A stretch of DNA of 64,000 bases from Macrocybe gigantea (taxonomy: Eukaryota; Basidiomycota; Agaricomycetes; Agaricales; Callistosporiaceae), in contig SJRY01000260.1 in the NCBI GenBank assembly GCA_011319805.1, positions 186,001 through 250,000 of the forward strand. The letters run 5' to 3'. Position numbers and translations under genes: made by a program. Positions within the stretch are counted from its first letter, which is position 1. Each line of letters opens with the position of its first letter. Of this stretch, positions 1 through 14,426 are shown piece by piece. The notes below the pieces were generated by a model that was not told where the DNA came from, did not search any database, and was given only the letters and a program-made list of their open reading frames with translations.

Positions 1-2
1 TC

Positions 3-3000
3 ATTTTTTCTACCACGGCGCTGGATATTTCGTCGTCAGCTATTAGGAGATTGATTCGGTCTTTTTTGAACGTGTATTTGCCCGGCAATTCGGGGATAAG
101 GAGGGAGGAGACGGAGAAGAAGTGGAGAGAAGAGGCGAGGTTCGGTGGACCCCACGAGCTTGGAATGTGTCTTCGGTGGGGCCTTGCAAGGGTTGTCAGG
201 ACGGTTGGAGGACAGGACGTTCGTGGTCTTATTTCTTGGGACCATTATGCAGAATGGCGAGATTCCGAAGCAGGTATGTTGCCCATATAGACTTTCTTCA
301 CAATGTTCACCACGTTATTTTACCTTTTCCGATCTTCCTATACACGATCGTGCATTAACTTGCCGTCGCAGCTCTCAATTACCCCGCTGCTCATTTCGCA
401 AACTTTTTGAGCGACCTCGTGCCATCTCTTCAATCGATCCTGATCACCGTCCTCACGCTCTTATCTCGGCTCACCGCGAACAGCACGACATCCGGACACA
501 CCCCGCCGACGCTCTCTCCTCTTTTCGGGCCGCTCATATTCGGCCTTGGGCCCGCCACCCTCTCCTTCCATCACACTTATATCCATTATCTGCGCGCCGC
601 CTATGCCATGGAACACATCCTCCTCGCCTTCATCCGCTGGCAGGATAGCCCTCGAGCGAGAACCGGGACCTCGGGCGACATCAACCTGTCCGGAAGCGCC
701 GCGGCGCTCGGCGTTCCGATGCGGCTCAAAGAATGGATAAAGGGCTACCCAGCGATGCTCCCATCCCTGCAAGAGCAGCCGAAAAACCAGATGCCGCAGC
801 CGAGGAGGGGAACACGGGTGGTCCGGGTCATGAGCGTGCGCCGAAACGTCAGGATGTACTCGCCTGATCTAGTGAAGAGCGCCGGAACGTGGGCGCACCG
901 GAGCAAGCCCGTCGGAGCGGACAATGCGCTTGCGCTGTCCAAGGAATGGCAGCGCATCGTTCCGCCGGCGCTGAAGCTGCCCCCACGGTATTCAGAAGCT
1001 TACAAGAAGCGGATGAACCTCCCGCCGAACTTCCATCCTGACAGCTTCATGAATCCGCCCAGTCTCAGCGCAGCTCCGTCGGCTTCTTCGTATTCTTCTG
1101 GCACGAGCGCATCCCTGCGGAGCGAAGCCGATTATCTCGGTCTGGGTATCGGTCCCAGAGAGGGTGATGACCGGTTCAGGAGCCTGACCGATCTGAAGTG
1201 GGGAGAGTTCGAATCCATGGGCTTTGGCGGACTCGGAGACGAGAAGAAGTTGGAGTTTGATTTGACGGAGAGCGCTAGATCGGTGAGTCCTCTATTAAGC
1301 ATGGACATCGGATATGTTTTTTTGACCGGATGAATGCAGGAGCGGGCTGCGAAGCGAACAACACTGTCATGGAACGATTTTTCCTCGACCGGATTCACAC
1401 GCACCGACGGCGCACTGAGCGCGACCCTCCAGTTCAGCACTCCGCTATCCAAAACGATTTCGTCGTGGCCGTCCCATAGCGAGGAGGTATCCAAGAAATT
1501 GAAGAAGACTCAAAAGTCCCTGCCGCCGTTTGGATGGGATACGGATCCTGTCATTGGGAATGAGGAAGTCATTGAGGAAGCTTTCGTGGACGTGTTTTGT
1601 GACCTTGTGTATGGAGGTGGATGGATGGATCTAGAGCGCGGCGAAGATCTTGACAGAGATTGCAACTGGGCTCTTGTACGTCTGTACTTATGCCTTCGTG
1701 AAGGTCAAACTGACGGTTCCATCTCCCCTGTCGTCATCAGATTGAGTATAAATCCCTTCCTACTTCTCAATCAACTGTCTCTGGTTTGACTGATCCACGC
1801 ACGTCCACCACGCTCGTTCTATTCGAGGAATTCGTTCCATTGGAGTATCGACAACAGTTGGCCGTCAAATCGTCAACGAGACGACGTCTTCCATCATTTT
1901 TTTCCTCTCCAGGAAAGTCAAAGCAATGGAAGCAGGCCGCGACGCTGAACGGTCGCCCTTATATCGTTGGCCATGTCCCAGCCAGCCCGTCCTATCGCGA
2001 AATCGAGTTTGAAGGCCTTTTGCGGGGTGGAAGCGGAACGAAGATCATCTCGTTGGGATCAAAGACGGCACCGCTTTCGCCCACGAAACAATCCTTTCTG
2101 AGATCGCCCGAATCCAAGAAGAAGAGCGATGGACCACCGGTTGTGCCTACCAGCCAACCGCCGGCTGCGCTTGATGTTCCATCCGGGCGAAGTGAAGAGA
2201 TGCATTCAGACTCGACGATGTCTCCTTCCGTGGTATCGAAGAGATCATCGCGGTTTCGCATTCCTGCGGTCCTTCCCAGCCCCGGTGGGATACGCAAAGC
2301 AGGGCTAGTCCCCGCCGAATATTCTAGTGTCGATTTTGAGACGCGACTTGCGAGCTACAGTGATGACGACTTCAACAACATGGAGCCGGAATCTGTGAAG
2401 CAGAAACGAAGAGAGTCGAAAGACGATGCCTGGGTGGATATCTTGGTAGGGACGCACGCGCGGCGCATGGGCGGCCAAGACGCGGAGCTGAGAGACCCAG
2501 ATCGAAAGCGAGGGCTTCGCGGGCGCAGGTCTGATCCCGATATGGCGAGCATGGAAGTCGCTCAAGTGCTGGCCTCTGTTCGCAACAGGACGCCGTCGCC
2601 GGAGAGCATGGTCGATCGCGTGGACCGTGATCCCGGATTGGATCAGTTCCACGATCAGGACATAGACGAGATCGAGACGGTGCCTCGCACAAGCGATGTT
2701 CGAAGCGACGACACTGCAGAGTACACGACCGAAACGGATGCGGATAATGAAGGGTACGACGAAGAAGTAGACCGACCTGTGATTGTGCCCCAGCGGCCGA
2801 AACGCATGGGCTATTTCGACCTGCATCCAGAGAGAAGGGCAGCGCTCGGTCAGCAACAGGGTGACGATGATCCTAGAGCCTTGCTGGTAGACAGCGAGGA
2901 TAGCGGCGATGAGAGGGACCAGGCGAACGCACAACCTACTGGCGCGCTCCGGAAACTGCCTCTACCTCCCGAACGAGTTAGAGCGCTGCCCGAGACGCCT

Positions 3001-3440
3001 GCCCCCGTACCTGATGAATACGAGCCTAGGCGAGTTCCATATATAGCTTAAATTTTGTCTTGTATAGTGTGACTGAGCATTCGTCCATTTGTAGCTCTGC
3101 TGAGCACGGTTCCAATGGCGTTACTTCCAAGAGCAAGACAGCGGCTCTTATTGAGATGTACCGAGAACGAGAAAGGAGTCACGTTCCGAAGCCTGCTGGA
3201 CCCGTTCCTATGCCCGGCGTAGTTGCGCCTCTCCAGCCATCCCGCTTGCCTGTACGCAGTGCTTCACTGCCTAAGGAAAGCCCTGCGCCATTACCCTCAG
3301 GAACCGCAAATTCTACATTCGATCCACCCTTTGAACCTCCTCGTATCGTGCTAGAAGAAGCCGGCCGTGCTAGCCCTGCCCGTTACGTCCACGGAGCGCC
3401 CCTACATAACGTCCTTGAAGAAGACGAAGAGGACGCGTAA
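3..3440 (+). CDS. Msb1/Mug8-domain protein (5' end outside window)
   Basis: Partial gene entering from the left edge. Exons join in phase: 3-273, 372-1282, 1340-1675 and 1741 onward, with donors gtatgt, gtgagt and gtacgt and acceptors ending cag. The first visible exon reads LGMCLRWGLARVVRTVGG, then a helical stretch with FGPLIFGL. Exon 4 carries LFEEFVPLEYRQQLA followed by long Ser/Pro/Arg/Asp-rich, probably disordered sequence. This order matches the RhoGAP-like Msb1/Mug8 domain of fungal polarity proteins, which act with Cdc42/Rho1 and formins at sites of bud or hyphal growth. The 3' end is unsettled. The open frame stops at 3051, but a Pro-rich frame from about 3095 to 3440 (ending LHNVLEEDEEDA) looks like the true C-terminus. 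I found no clean donor that joins it in frame, so an intron, a frameshift or a sequence error lies near 3040-3095. Confidence 0.82.
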
Positions 3441-4444
3441 CTGACCTAAAAGCCACAAGGAATGCCTTTTACATGTTAAAAGCTGGTTATCTCTTCCCTC
3501 TTTGCAATGCTCTCCATCTCCCTTGTCTCGTTATGTGTTTAATTGGTTAGTCGCTCCCTGGTTTCCGCTTTCCTTATTATGTAACATACAGACATATTTC
3601 CCCTTCAACCCCTTACCCATGGTAGTGCTGACTGATGATACCCGACTGGAGCTTTAGGTTCCAGATACCTTCCCTTGCTCTTTCACATATTTTCATAACA
3701 GTCACTCTTTAGGATCTGTTTCAAGCGATACTTTACATATGCGGTTCCAATCTTTCACGACTATGCAGCGCTATATAATTCTTTCCACCTGTTCAATGCA
3801 GTTGCCCACCGGAATTTTGAAATAAGGACCTTCATGACCAAACAAGGAATAAATTTGCAACCCACGATGCGAACTCGTCCATAACGTCGACCCACTATGT
3901 GAGGACGAATGCGATCCTAACTCTCGTCGCTAGCTCAAATCTCATCCGCGATAAACTGTCAGTGACTCTTGGCGCCTCCAAATACCGTTTCGACGTTCAT
4001 GCATGAGGAAGGCGCAGCGTTTCAGCGGTACGACGACCTGAGGAAAGGGCTCTAATAACGAAAACGCGAGGATCGAGGAATCCACCGCCTTGCCCACCCC
4101 CATGCTTACGCATCGCGTGGATCCCATAGGCACGCTGACTCGAGCAGTTTCGTGACGAAGTGGGTGTTGATCCTCCTGTTACATGCAAATCATTTTTGCC
4201 ACTTCAGGAAATAACGTGCTTTCGCTGTCTTTTTCCGTTGCCGTCAGAAGCGATGCATAGTGGCACAGCTAACCCAGAATGAGCCTGGCAAAAGGAAAGG
4301 AGGAATTGGCGTGGATCGCTCTCGGTCACGGGATGCACCCACTTGGCTGGCGGGATGGGGCCAACGTTCTGGATGACCAACGCTCTTCCCTGTCAAAGGG
4401 TGCCAGTATAAATATAAGCACTCTCATGGATCGAAATTCATGAA
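3441..4444. other. intergenic, no gene seen
   Basis: 3' flank of the Msb1/Mug8-type gene and promoter of the next locus. No reading frame here resembles a protein. A TATA box (TATAAATA) at 4407-4414 lies 31 bases before the first ATG of the following F-box-like relic. Confidence 0.6.
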
Positions 4445-5388
4445 ATGATGCTGAAAACCTTCCCGGTTCTCCCGCCAGATGTCGAAAGATTGATCTTCGA
4501 ATGTTCGGCATACCATGATCGGTCGATGGCTTTGAAACTGGTAAGCGTGTCGCAAAGAGTGCGCAACTGGTAGAGGGATCCCTCACCATGACTATTCTGC
4601 CATTAAGCTGAAGCCTTCGTGCGAGCGATAGAGACTTGCAACAAACCATCTTTTCTTCCTCAACCAAGTCAAGGTATTGTGTACGGTATCGAGCTACGCC
4701 ACCTGGTCGACATACTCTCTGGGTGCAGAGGCGTCGTTAGTCTAGCGTCCGGGCTAGAAATTTCTCAAATCATTTGTCGAATGTACGCGGAGCTAGAGGC
4801 ATTCTCGAAGCTCGTCACATCCGGCTCTTGCGATTGCATCGTCTCTCCATCATCTTGCGCGACTTTCTCCGCAACCCCGATCCCGACTTCAGCATCACTG
4901 CGCTCGCCCATGTCACGCATCTGGACATATACCAGGGGTCAGATCATTTCCATAAATGGACGTGGAGAGGATTTCGCGACTTGTCGTATCTTACCCATCT
5001 GTCGTCTGACCTCAATCTATCCACTCCCTTCGACACTGCACTGGAGGTGCGGCTGCACTGCCCACCAGGTCTTCGTATCTGCCTTGTCCTTCTCTCGACC
5101 CGAGATTCGAACAAAACAATTGATGAATATTGTAACGAAAACACGGCTCTGCTCGAAATAGCGGCCGGGCGCGTTGATTCTCGGCTGGTAGTCGGTACGA
5201 GTGAACTTTTGGATGACAAAGGAACTTACGGAGGGTTGATCATCCTATACCCGTATGAGGGGGTCTTGAAGGATTGGAGTTTTACCCCCGATGGGAAGGA
5301 TGACATATGGGAAAAAGCAGAGAACGACATGGCCTGGAGGAGCAAGCGACGTGACGGTGAGACGTATCAAGCAAGAAGAGTTTCATAA
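4445..5388 (+). pseudogene. F-box-like protein remnant, broken in several frames
   Basis: Starts at ATG 4445 behind a TATA box. The first 42 codons read MMLKTFPVLPPDVERLIFE and ...MALKLVSVSQRVRNW, the usual beginning of the short F-box-like proteins that are expanded in mushroom genomes. A stop then follows at about 4572. The homology continues in other frames. One contains VDILSGCRGVVSLA (about 4708-4750). Another, 4774-5388, holds a 200-residue tail with ALAHVTHLDIYQG and a closing basic segment. No splice sites reconcile these frames, so I read it as a pseudogene with at least two frame changes. A recently duplicated gene with unusual introns is the alternative. Confidence 0.6.
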
Positions 5389-7000
5389 CGCTGAAGGCAA
5401 CCTTTTTTTTGCAGCAACGGTGATGTGAATCAACGCCTATCAGTGTTCGTTGTCTGTTTTAATTATCGCAATTTTCTCATCTATCATGCAACGTCTATTT
5501 ACGGACGCTCTTGTTCTATGCAAATATTGCCCCAATACAGATAGTCAACCGTCTGTGTCTTACAGACCTTACATATTGTCATCGTCCTGTATCCATCACC
5601 AACATCCACAACCATACAAGACATGAATTTAAAGCAATTATTTTTTATGAATCGCAATCATATTGTGACTCAACTAATTTTCCAGGTCGGTATATATTGA
5701 TAAAAACGCTTGACCCGCCCCAAAGGCGGAGGGGGCGGAATCTCGATTTTCATTCGCTGGGTATTTCGAATTGAAACGAATCAAATCAAGGAGTTGTGGC
5801 CAAAGGAATGTAGAGGCTCGACTTAAGCAAGAAGCTATCTGAGCGACATAAGCACCAAATTTACGCCGTCTTGTTTTCTGGCGTTCTAGATTGGTTCTCA
5901 TCTTGGACAAAATGCTTCGTGAACTTTGTTTCAGAATATAAAACAGTTGTTTGCGGAAGGATGGCATCTTCAAAGTCGTTCGCTAACTATAGATCTGCGA
6001 TAACAGTGTACGTCTTTGCCTATTGGCCCGCTGGCTGGACACCCAACGGGGACTGCCCGTAAACCAGCGGCTTGATTTGGATGCAGAGACGTGTTCTCAG
6101 TGCAACAATCTAAACTTGTCGAAACAGGATGAGGGAATTCGAAGGTCCCCCCCCCCAAACATGCTATTCGTTACATATCAGTCGGCGTCCAAATCACAAG
6201 CCAAAAACGCCGCTCTGCATAGCAATCCACGCAGAATTTCCCATGCATAAGCCGGAGATAGTTATGGCCCTATGGGACGTGGTATTAGGCTGTACTGCAC
6301 ATTCGTCGTGCCGCTGATGACAGGTTTGATCTCGAGCCGATGTGTCAACCCTAATCATCGGCCTTACTCCCAGCGAGGATACTGGAAAAACCTTTGACAC
6401 TGAGATCCGCACTTGAGCGTCGCAACAGCAAAGGCTACATTCCAGTTATACCGCGTAACTCACGTGTCGTTCGCGGTCGGTAACCTTTCATCGCATGCAC
6501 GATCCCGTAATGCCAAGTTCGTCGTTGTATCCTGGATGCGCCAGGCATCTTCAGCGTCTCCATTAGGATCGAACCACTCACACGTGCTGATTGGTGATCG
6601 TCTCGCTGGCTGACAATTACGCCTTCATTGTTTCATACAGGTTTGCGTCCGGAAAGCGACTAGTCTGGCGTTCATGTCATCAAGCTGTGCGAAGTCCATG
6701 TGCCGGCTGAGTTCATTGGACCCCATTGCAGACGGACGCGTGCGCCGAATACAACAAAAGAAGTGATGCTGGTTGCTCGGGTCGGAATCTGCCGCTGACA
6801 GATTTGCAGCGTTAACTCCTTGTTTCATCTCATGCCTTAAATCGTCCGGGCAGCTTGTAAGCAACCATTGGTCTGCAAATATATACCTGGTCGCTTCGAT
6901 CCCGCTGCTTTGTGCTATGCCATGGATCTCGCTCTCGCAGGCGAAACGCTAGGTCGTCGAGGGCCAGCATACCTTGCAGGTGAGCGCAGAGAACTTGGCT
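5389..7000. other. intergenic, nothing recognised
   Basis: About 1.6 kb with only short overlapping open frames on both strands and no codon or motif pattern of a known family. It contains a run of nine C at about 6148. The right part should hold the promoter and first exon of the DUF6533-type gene. Confidence 0.5.
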
Positions 7001-7130
7001 TCGAGACCGAGCCTGTGTGCTAGTACTCATCGAATATTCTCCATCATTCAGCTGCGGGTGTCGTGGTGCGTCTTTGAGTCGGTATTCATAGATGATGTGT
7101 CAACTTATGCCTTATTTTTCACATTTGCAG

Positions 7131-8515
7131 ACACTACTCTACGATCATCTCCTTTCCCTCGACGATGAGGTCCAATATGTCTGGAAAGCCAAGTGGACTG
7201 CACCAAAATTTTTCTTCTTGCTGATACGCTATGCTGTTCCATGTGGAATTATTTTCCACACATATCGTAAGTCATTGCCCTGCACAAGCATGCAGAAAGC
7301 TTCATATGCCGTTCAGATTTAAGCGGTATATCTGACAGTGCTTTGAGTATTGGTGTAAGTTGCTATAGACCACTTTCTGCTGTCAAGCTAACAATAAGCT
7401 TTTCCAGTTGTGAGCGCCGCAACTTTCCGAGAGTATTGCTGAAACTGAAGACGTCGCCAGTTGTAAATCTTGGTTCAACATCGCTGTAAGGTCACACCTT
7501 CTCGCGTCTACATCCGTTTACGAAGTCACTAGGCCCTCCTCTGCCTTATCACTGCTGGACCCGGAAATTGTACGTCGCGCCATGATAATTCCTGAGACTT
7601 TTCTGATGCCTGCAAACTGAAAGTCCTGGTCATGCTATGGCTCTGGCTTCTTGGCGAGCGCAAGCGTTGTCTCATGTTTGCCACGCTCGGTCTGTTCGCT
7701 CTAGCTCAGATAGCCAGCATTGGTATTGCCGTCGCGATAATGGTCGTAGGAACCTGTGCGTAGACTTCCTGCGCTAAGAGAGATGGATATTCAAGCTCAA
7801 GTTTCACCCCCAGCTCGGCTTACATTATATGACGGCAAACCTCCCTGTTCGCTCAGAGAACGGGGTTTCATCCAGGTGATATACGTACCCGGGGTGAGTA
7901 CGACATAATTAGTGTACTTTTTCCGATAATGTACCAATGGGCGGTTGTTCCCAGTTCGTCTTCGAGAGCATAGCTCTGATGACAGTGTTTTGGAATGCGT
8001 TGGCTCGTCCAAGACGACGACAGAGCGAACTCTTCAAGGCATTGTACAATGATGGTGTTTCATATGTTTTTGTGAGCTGATTCTTCCTGTGACGGTGGAT
8101 GGGGACTCCGCTAAAACCACAACGTTCTCTAGATCATCTTCCGTAAGTGCACTTCGGTCCAATAACCCATGATAGCCTCAAATGTTGTGACCAAAACTCA
8201 GTAATTCAAACCACAAATGTAACATTGACTATCGTATCACCAGTAAGTGAATTCTGTCTTCATATCGACTATTCTCTTATCCTCGTCGTTACAGCTAGAC
8301 ACACTTTTCTACGGATTATGGTGAGCGGCGTCCCGGTGCTCCGCACATTATACTGGATGAGGGTTAAACCAAGTGCCAGTTTCATGTGGTGTGCGTCAAC
8401 CATCACCGTAACAAAGCTGGTAATCAATCTTCGAAAATCCGCGACGCAGAGGAGAGCAGAGCGAGAGGCAAATACGTTGTTGACATGCGTTACCAGGACG
8501 ATTTCGGATGAGTGA
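7131..8515 (+). CDS. DUF6533-type multi-pass membrane protein (first exon unresolved)
   Basis: A many-exon gene. The exon at 7131-7266 reads TLLYDHLLSLDDEVQYVWKA and then a hydrophobic helix ending IIFHTY, the signature start of the DUF6533 integral membrane family of Agaricomycetes. Further in-phase pieces give HLSGISDSAL (from 7317), CKSWFNIA, ALLCLITAG, and a membrane helix with WLWLLGERKRCL and FALAQIASIGIAVAIMVVG (about 7620-7752). Then follow FESIALMTVFWNALARPRR and the closing FMWCASTITVTKLVINLRKS. The stop is at 8515. Phases agree across most junctions. One junction near 7440-7480 implies an intron of only about 28 nt, which is suspicious. The start lies upstream, perhaps in an exon ending near 7052 (…SIIQLR), but no ATG was secured. 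Function of the family is unknown. Confidence 0.7.
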
Positions 8516-10677
8516 ACGATATATTAGGCATAGAACTAATGATGTACTCTTTTACTTTCGTTGATTAATGGTATCTGATGGATAGAAAAGTAACTTGTTT
8601 GTGATGGACATTTCGCAACGACAGCAGATCGAAAATTCACTCGTTCGTTATCAGGCAAACCGGTTGACGTCACTAGCGTCTGAGGTTCCTTGGCATCGAC
8701 CAGATCACGTCTCGCAACGCCCTCTTCCCTCTGCGAAAGCTGGGTAATACAATGCCCTCATAAACCTAGAATCTCCGACTTTTGCATCCTTGCCCAGTAC
8801 CTACGCATCTTTCAACTAAGAGCTAAGAGCCGACGATCGCTAGCATACGGGGCTCCTCCTGGAATGGAGTATGTCGACGCAACACTTGGATGCACAGTTT
8901 CCTAAGCCTGGGTCATGATCCGCGGGACACCCCCCGCCCGGGTTCGCCAGGCCTGGGATGCATAGTGCAATCGAACAGTGGCGTTGATGGGCGGCAAGCC
9001 ACACGTCATCGGAGTCTGCGTTCATGATCACTTTCAGTACGCGCTATTATACCAATGCTGTCCAGGAGAAACCCGAGGCCACAGGTGCCGAATTCCAGAT
9101 ATTCAGAGTCCCCAAGTCATCAGACCCGAAGCTTGCACGCCGGATTTTTGACGGTGGAATGGAGATATGGGCAATGCGTTCTGGACTGCCCCATTGAAGT
9201 CGAAGAAGAGCCCGAAGCGGCCGCGCTCCGCTCATGGGAAAGTGCCTACGACATACCGCCACACGAAATCCGCCTTAGGGAAGAAAAGTTCAGCCTTCCA
9301 GAGGGCTTTCATTGGCATGTCCTGCATGAGAAACAGGAGGTCTTGCATTTTGTTGCGACAACACGCCCCGTCGTCTAGAACGTTCACTTTGCCGAACCAA
9401 TTCGTAACTTCGCAGGTCCGTGAATCAGTGAGGGAAAAGGATATATTTACAAAGGCAATCGTGAGGTCTCTGGATACGATGCTGAGGGAGAACACCTAAG
9501 ATAAATAGCTTGATATGTGCGGGGGCAGCGGGACGGGTCTTGCTGGATGTGGGTTATGTTTGAAGTAAATAGGAGACGGGTCAGACCTGAACGGACACAA
9601 GCGGCACGAAAATTCAATGTGAGCGCGACAGATTACAGACGACCAGCAGCTTCCAACAGCTTTCTGCGCAAACCGACATTCATAGGCAGCCACGAGTAGA
9701 GATGATTCGCAAGACGCGAGATCCCATTAAGATTAATGTTTAACTAAAAACAACACGCAACTCGCCTTTTCGAGCCCCACTCAAATAAATCTAAGACTGA
9801 ACTTCAAGGCGCGAAGAAGCAAATGGTCAATTGGCAGTCCTCTAATCCAGCAACAGGACACAGATACGACAAATCCGACGACCAGTCCAATTTCATCCCA
9901 GACGCAAAAAAAAAAAAAAGGAAGTTCTAAGGTCCCAAGAATCTCGGAAACCTGTGAAAAGAGCGTCAGCAATAAAGTCGACTAAATGTCATAAATCACG
10001 ACAAAGGGGGGTGGGGATCAGAGATTCTTGAACGTCTCGACATGGCTTGTTAAGACAGGGATAACTGAAAAATATGCAATTCTCATCCTTGGCGGCAGCA
10101 AGGGGCACCGAGTGCCACCTCACAGCGAGGAAATAAGACAGATTGCGGAGCCTCACCTGTCCTGGTGGAGATTTTCGCGTCAAAGAAGAAGAAACATGGA
10201 GGGTGGTATATCGTAAAGGAAGAAAAAAAGGGATGCTGAGAATCAAATTTCTCTCATTCCAGTCGGACTGACAAATAATTCAAGCTCCGTTTGAACGACG
10301 TCTCTATTACATAACGTAACTGTCCAATAAAGTTTTCGAAACGGAGCAAGAGGGCAAAAACGGTAGGGCGAGGGGGACGAGGGCAGAGCTGAAGAGGCTA
10401 GAGAAACTTTGACAACTGAGGTGTGTGGACTGATGCATGAGTTGTGTAATGATTGATGAAGGAGTAAGAGGGAAAAAAAACAACAACAAAGACGAAAGGT
10501 GGTGGGTGGAAGAAACGTGATGGTGAATGTGTATATAGTGTATAATTGCCGTGCTACTATTTGCTGGTGGAAAGGGCCGGAACGAAAAGAGGGAGCAGAG
10601 ACTGGTTGGGAAATGAATGGTGGGCAGGTTTGCATAATGGATGACAACGATGATAACGAGGCTGGGGTATATCCGAG
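8516..10677. other. intergenic region, no supported gene
   Basis: Contains a 107-codon plus-strand frame (9055-9378) and a partly overlapping second frame (about 9030-9200) with no recognisable domain. A broken gene is possible but not shown. The right third (from about 10240) is the 3' flank of cdk1 and is rich in purine and pyrimidine runs. A 13-A tract lies near 9907. Confidence 0.45.
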
Positions 10678-12490
<1,813 letters not shown>

Positions 12491-13029
12491 GAATGAGAGC
12501 ACGCCGGCGAAAAAGAAATGTGGAAAAAAAAAAGGGTCTGGCGATTATCGGTCGAGGAACGGCAGGTCTTCCCTGCGCGTAGGCGGGGACGATAAGACGA
12601 AGGAAGAAGGGGGAAAGAAAGTGATAAGGTTTTTAGGGAGCGGACGAGGGAGACAGTGATCTGTATCGAGGGGGGAGGAAGAGATCAGCTGAGTCGTCGA
12701 GACAATACAAGTTTTGTAGTCATGAGCGGCAAATGCGGGATCACGTAATTATCGATGGCTCACCGAGATGTAAAGAAAGAGACAAAACAGAGCAACGACC
12801 CAGCGAATTGCAACGAGCCAGAAACTGCTCTCAAAAACGAAAATGATGGCTTTGCACACTTTTGTAAGGGATAAGAGCACAGCCACTCGTTCTCGGCAAC
12901 ATTGTTGATGCGATTTCGGTTCTACTCATTCATATTACAGTAATATGTGGCATCTATCAATGATTGTTCACTGCACTGCTTCGTTCACGGTCTTGACCGG
13001 TGCTCAGACTCTGGCCATCGCAGCATACA
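12491..13029. other. cdk1 promoter region
   Basis: Upstream of cdk1 and downstream of the GPN1 relic. No open frame of note. It holds purine-rich tracts and presumably the cdk1 promoter; no clear TATA box was seen. Confidence 0.4.
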
Positions 13030-13039
13030 TCTCAACGAC

Positions 13040-13570
13040 CAAGGACCGTGATTCCATTCCAGGTTTTTGACGTGACGTTGTGAAGGGCGCCACTGCATTG
13101 TATATAACAAGGAGAAACATCACATGGATGACAACCCACCGTGGTCAGAGCGCGGCAGAACAAATCCTTTTGTTTAAATTTCGCAGTCATACCGACCAGA
13201 TCACGATCGAGCTTGAAATCGAGTCTCTCAGCGTGATTCTGGCCAGTCGATGTCCTCGTTCCTGTGTCTCTGAGCAAGCCTCATGTCAATGTGCTGCCGT
13301 GGCCCTGCTACACGGACCCTCACCTGCGCCGACATACAATCAATTTCGCGATCATTCAACACGTCACCGCGTCACCGATTCCCTTTAACACGCTTGTAAC
13401 AAGTGATGTTGACATACTCGTCGTCACCCTCGCCTTGCGTCGTCCGCTTTATCGGGGTTTCCACCGATTTAGCAATGACCCCTTGAATCCGTTCGCGCGA
13501 TCTGCGGCCAAGTCGTTCATCTGGCGGTCGACAGGATCGCTATTTGGCGGCTCGCGGCTTTTTTTTTTTT
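13040..13570 (-). pseudogene. Degenerate copy of the 3' end of a GPN1-like gene
   Basis: This stretch aligns by eye with 48400-48920. It shares the flanking text caatttcgcgatcattcaac versus its diverged partner near 48690, and the coding tail: QMNDLAADRANG here against RLMKDLAVDRANNPEGALLDR in the 48.7-kb copy. The homology covers the last coding exon and several hundred bases of 3' flank, interrupted by small indels and a T-run at 13559. No start, GTP-binding motifs or upstream exons are present, so it is a non-functional fragment left by a segmental duplication. Confidence 0.75.
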
Positions 13571-14426
13571 TTCCGCAAAGCTCAAAAGGGATGAAGTTAC
13601 GCGGAATAGATGAAAAGTCGCACACGGAGCTCGTTCTTTGCTCATGATGCTCTCCAAATGACAGCGAGGTCTCGTTTGCAAATCCCAATTAGGTGTCGTC
13701 GGTCGGCTGAGGAGTATTGCTGCTACTCGACACTGACATTCGCTAATTGCGCTTCGACTTGGACCCACCGTCATGTCAAACAGCTCATAGTGCATCAAGG
13801 AAAATCCGAACTCTAAGGTGTGTCGGTCCTCGTAGCCCGTGAGTGATAGGACGTACACTTTATGACATTTGCAACATCGATTCAATTCATCACATAGATG
13901 CTATGGACAATAAGCTCGAAACCAATCTGCCAGAAACGTATGGAAATTGCGGGCTATAGACTAGCTTGGCTAACAAAAAAAAATCGGCCGTTCCAACCCG
14001 GAGCCAGTGAATATGATGATAAAGATGAGAGCAAGGTCACTTGAGGCGAATAACCAGGTGATTGAGCAAGTGACCCACCTCAACCTTTCATTAAATTCCA
14101 ACCGCTCCTCCAAGACGGCTCTCACTCCTCCCGTATATCGAAAATGAGCCATCAAGTCTCGCTGGCGGTCAGATGAGACATAGACAAGGGTGTAGATTCG
14201 TGGAGTAATGAGTAAGTCATCGTATCGCACAATACGTTACCCAATGTCTTCGCATCTAAGAGGCTGGCCTTGATTAACTTACATGGTCTCGGATTGCAGG
14301 AACCCTGGTAAAACGGCGGGACTAAGTGTAGCCAAAACTCCTGCTATGCTATGGGACCGTTGGAGTATGGACCGAGATATGATAGAAATACATATGTTAC
14401 ATCTTGAAGTTGAAGTTCCATATCTT

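Noticed and set aside
2305..2934. 209-codon minus-strand open frame
   Set aside because: It lies antisense to exon 4 of the Msb1/Mug8-type gene and shows no domain.
9055..9378. 107-codon plus-strand frame as a gene
   Set aside because: No family resemblance, no clear promoter or splice partners; kept only as a remark in the intergenic entry.
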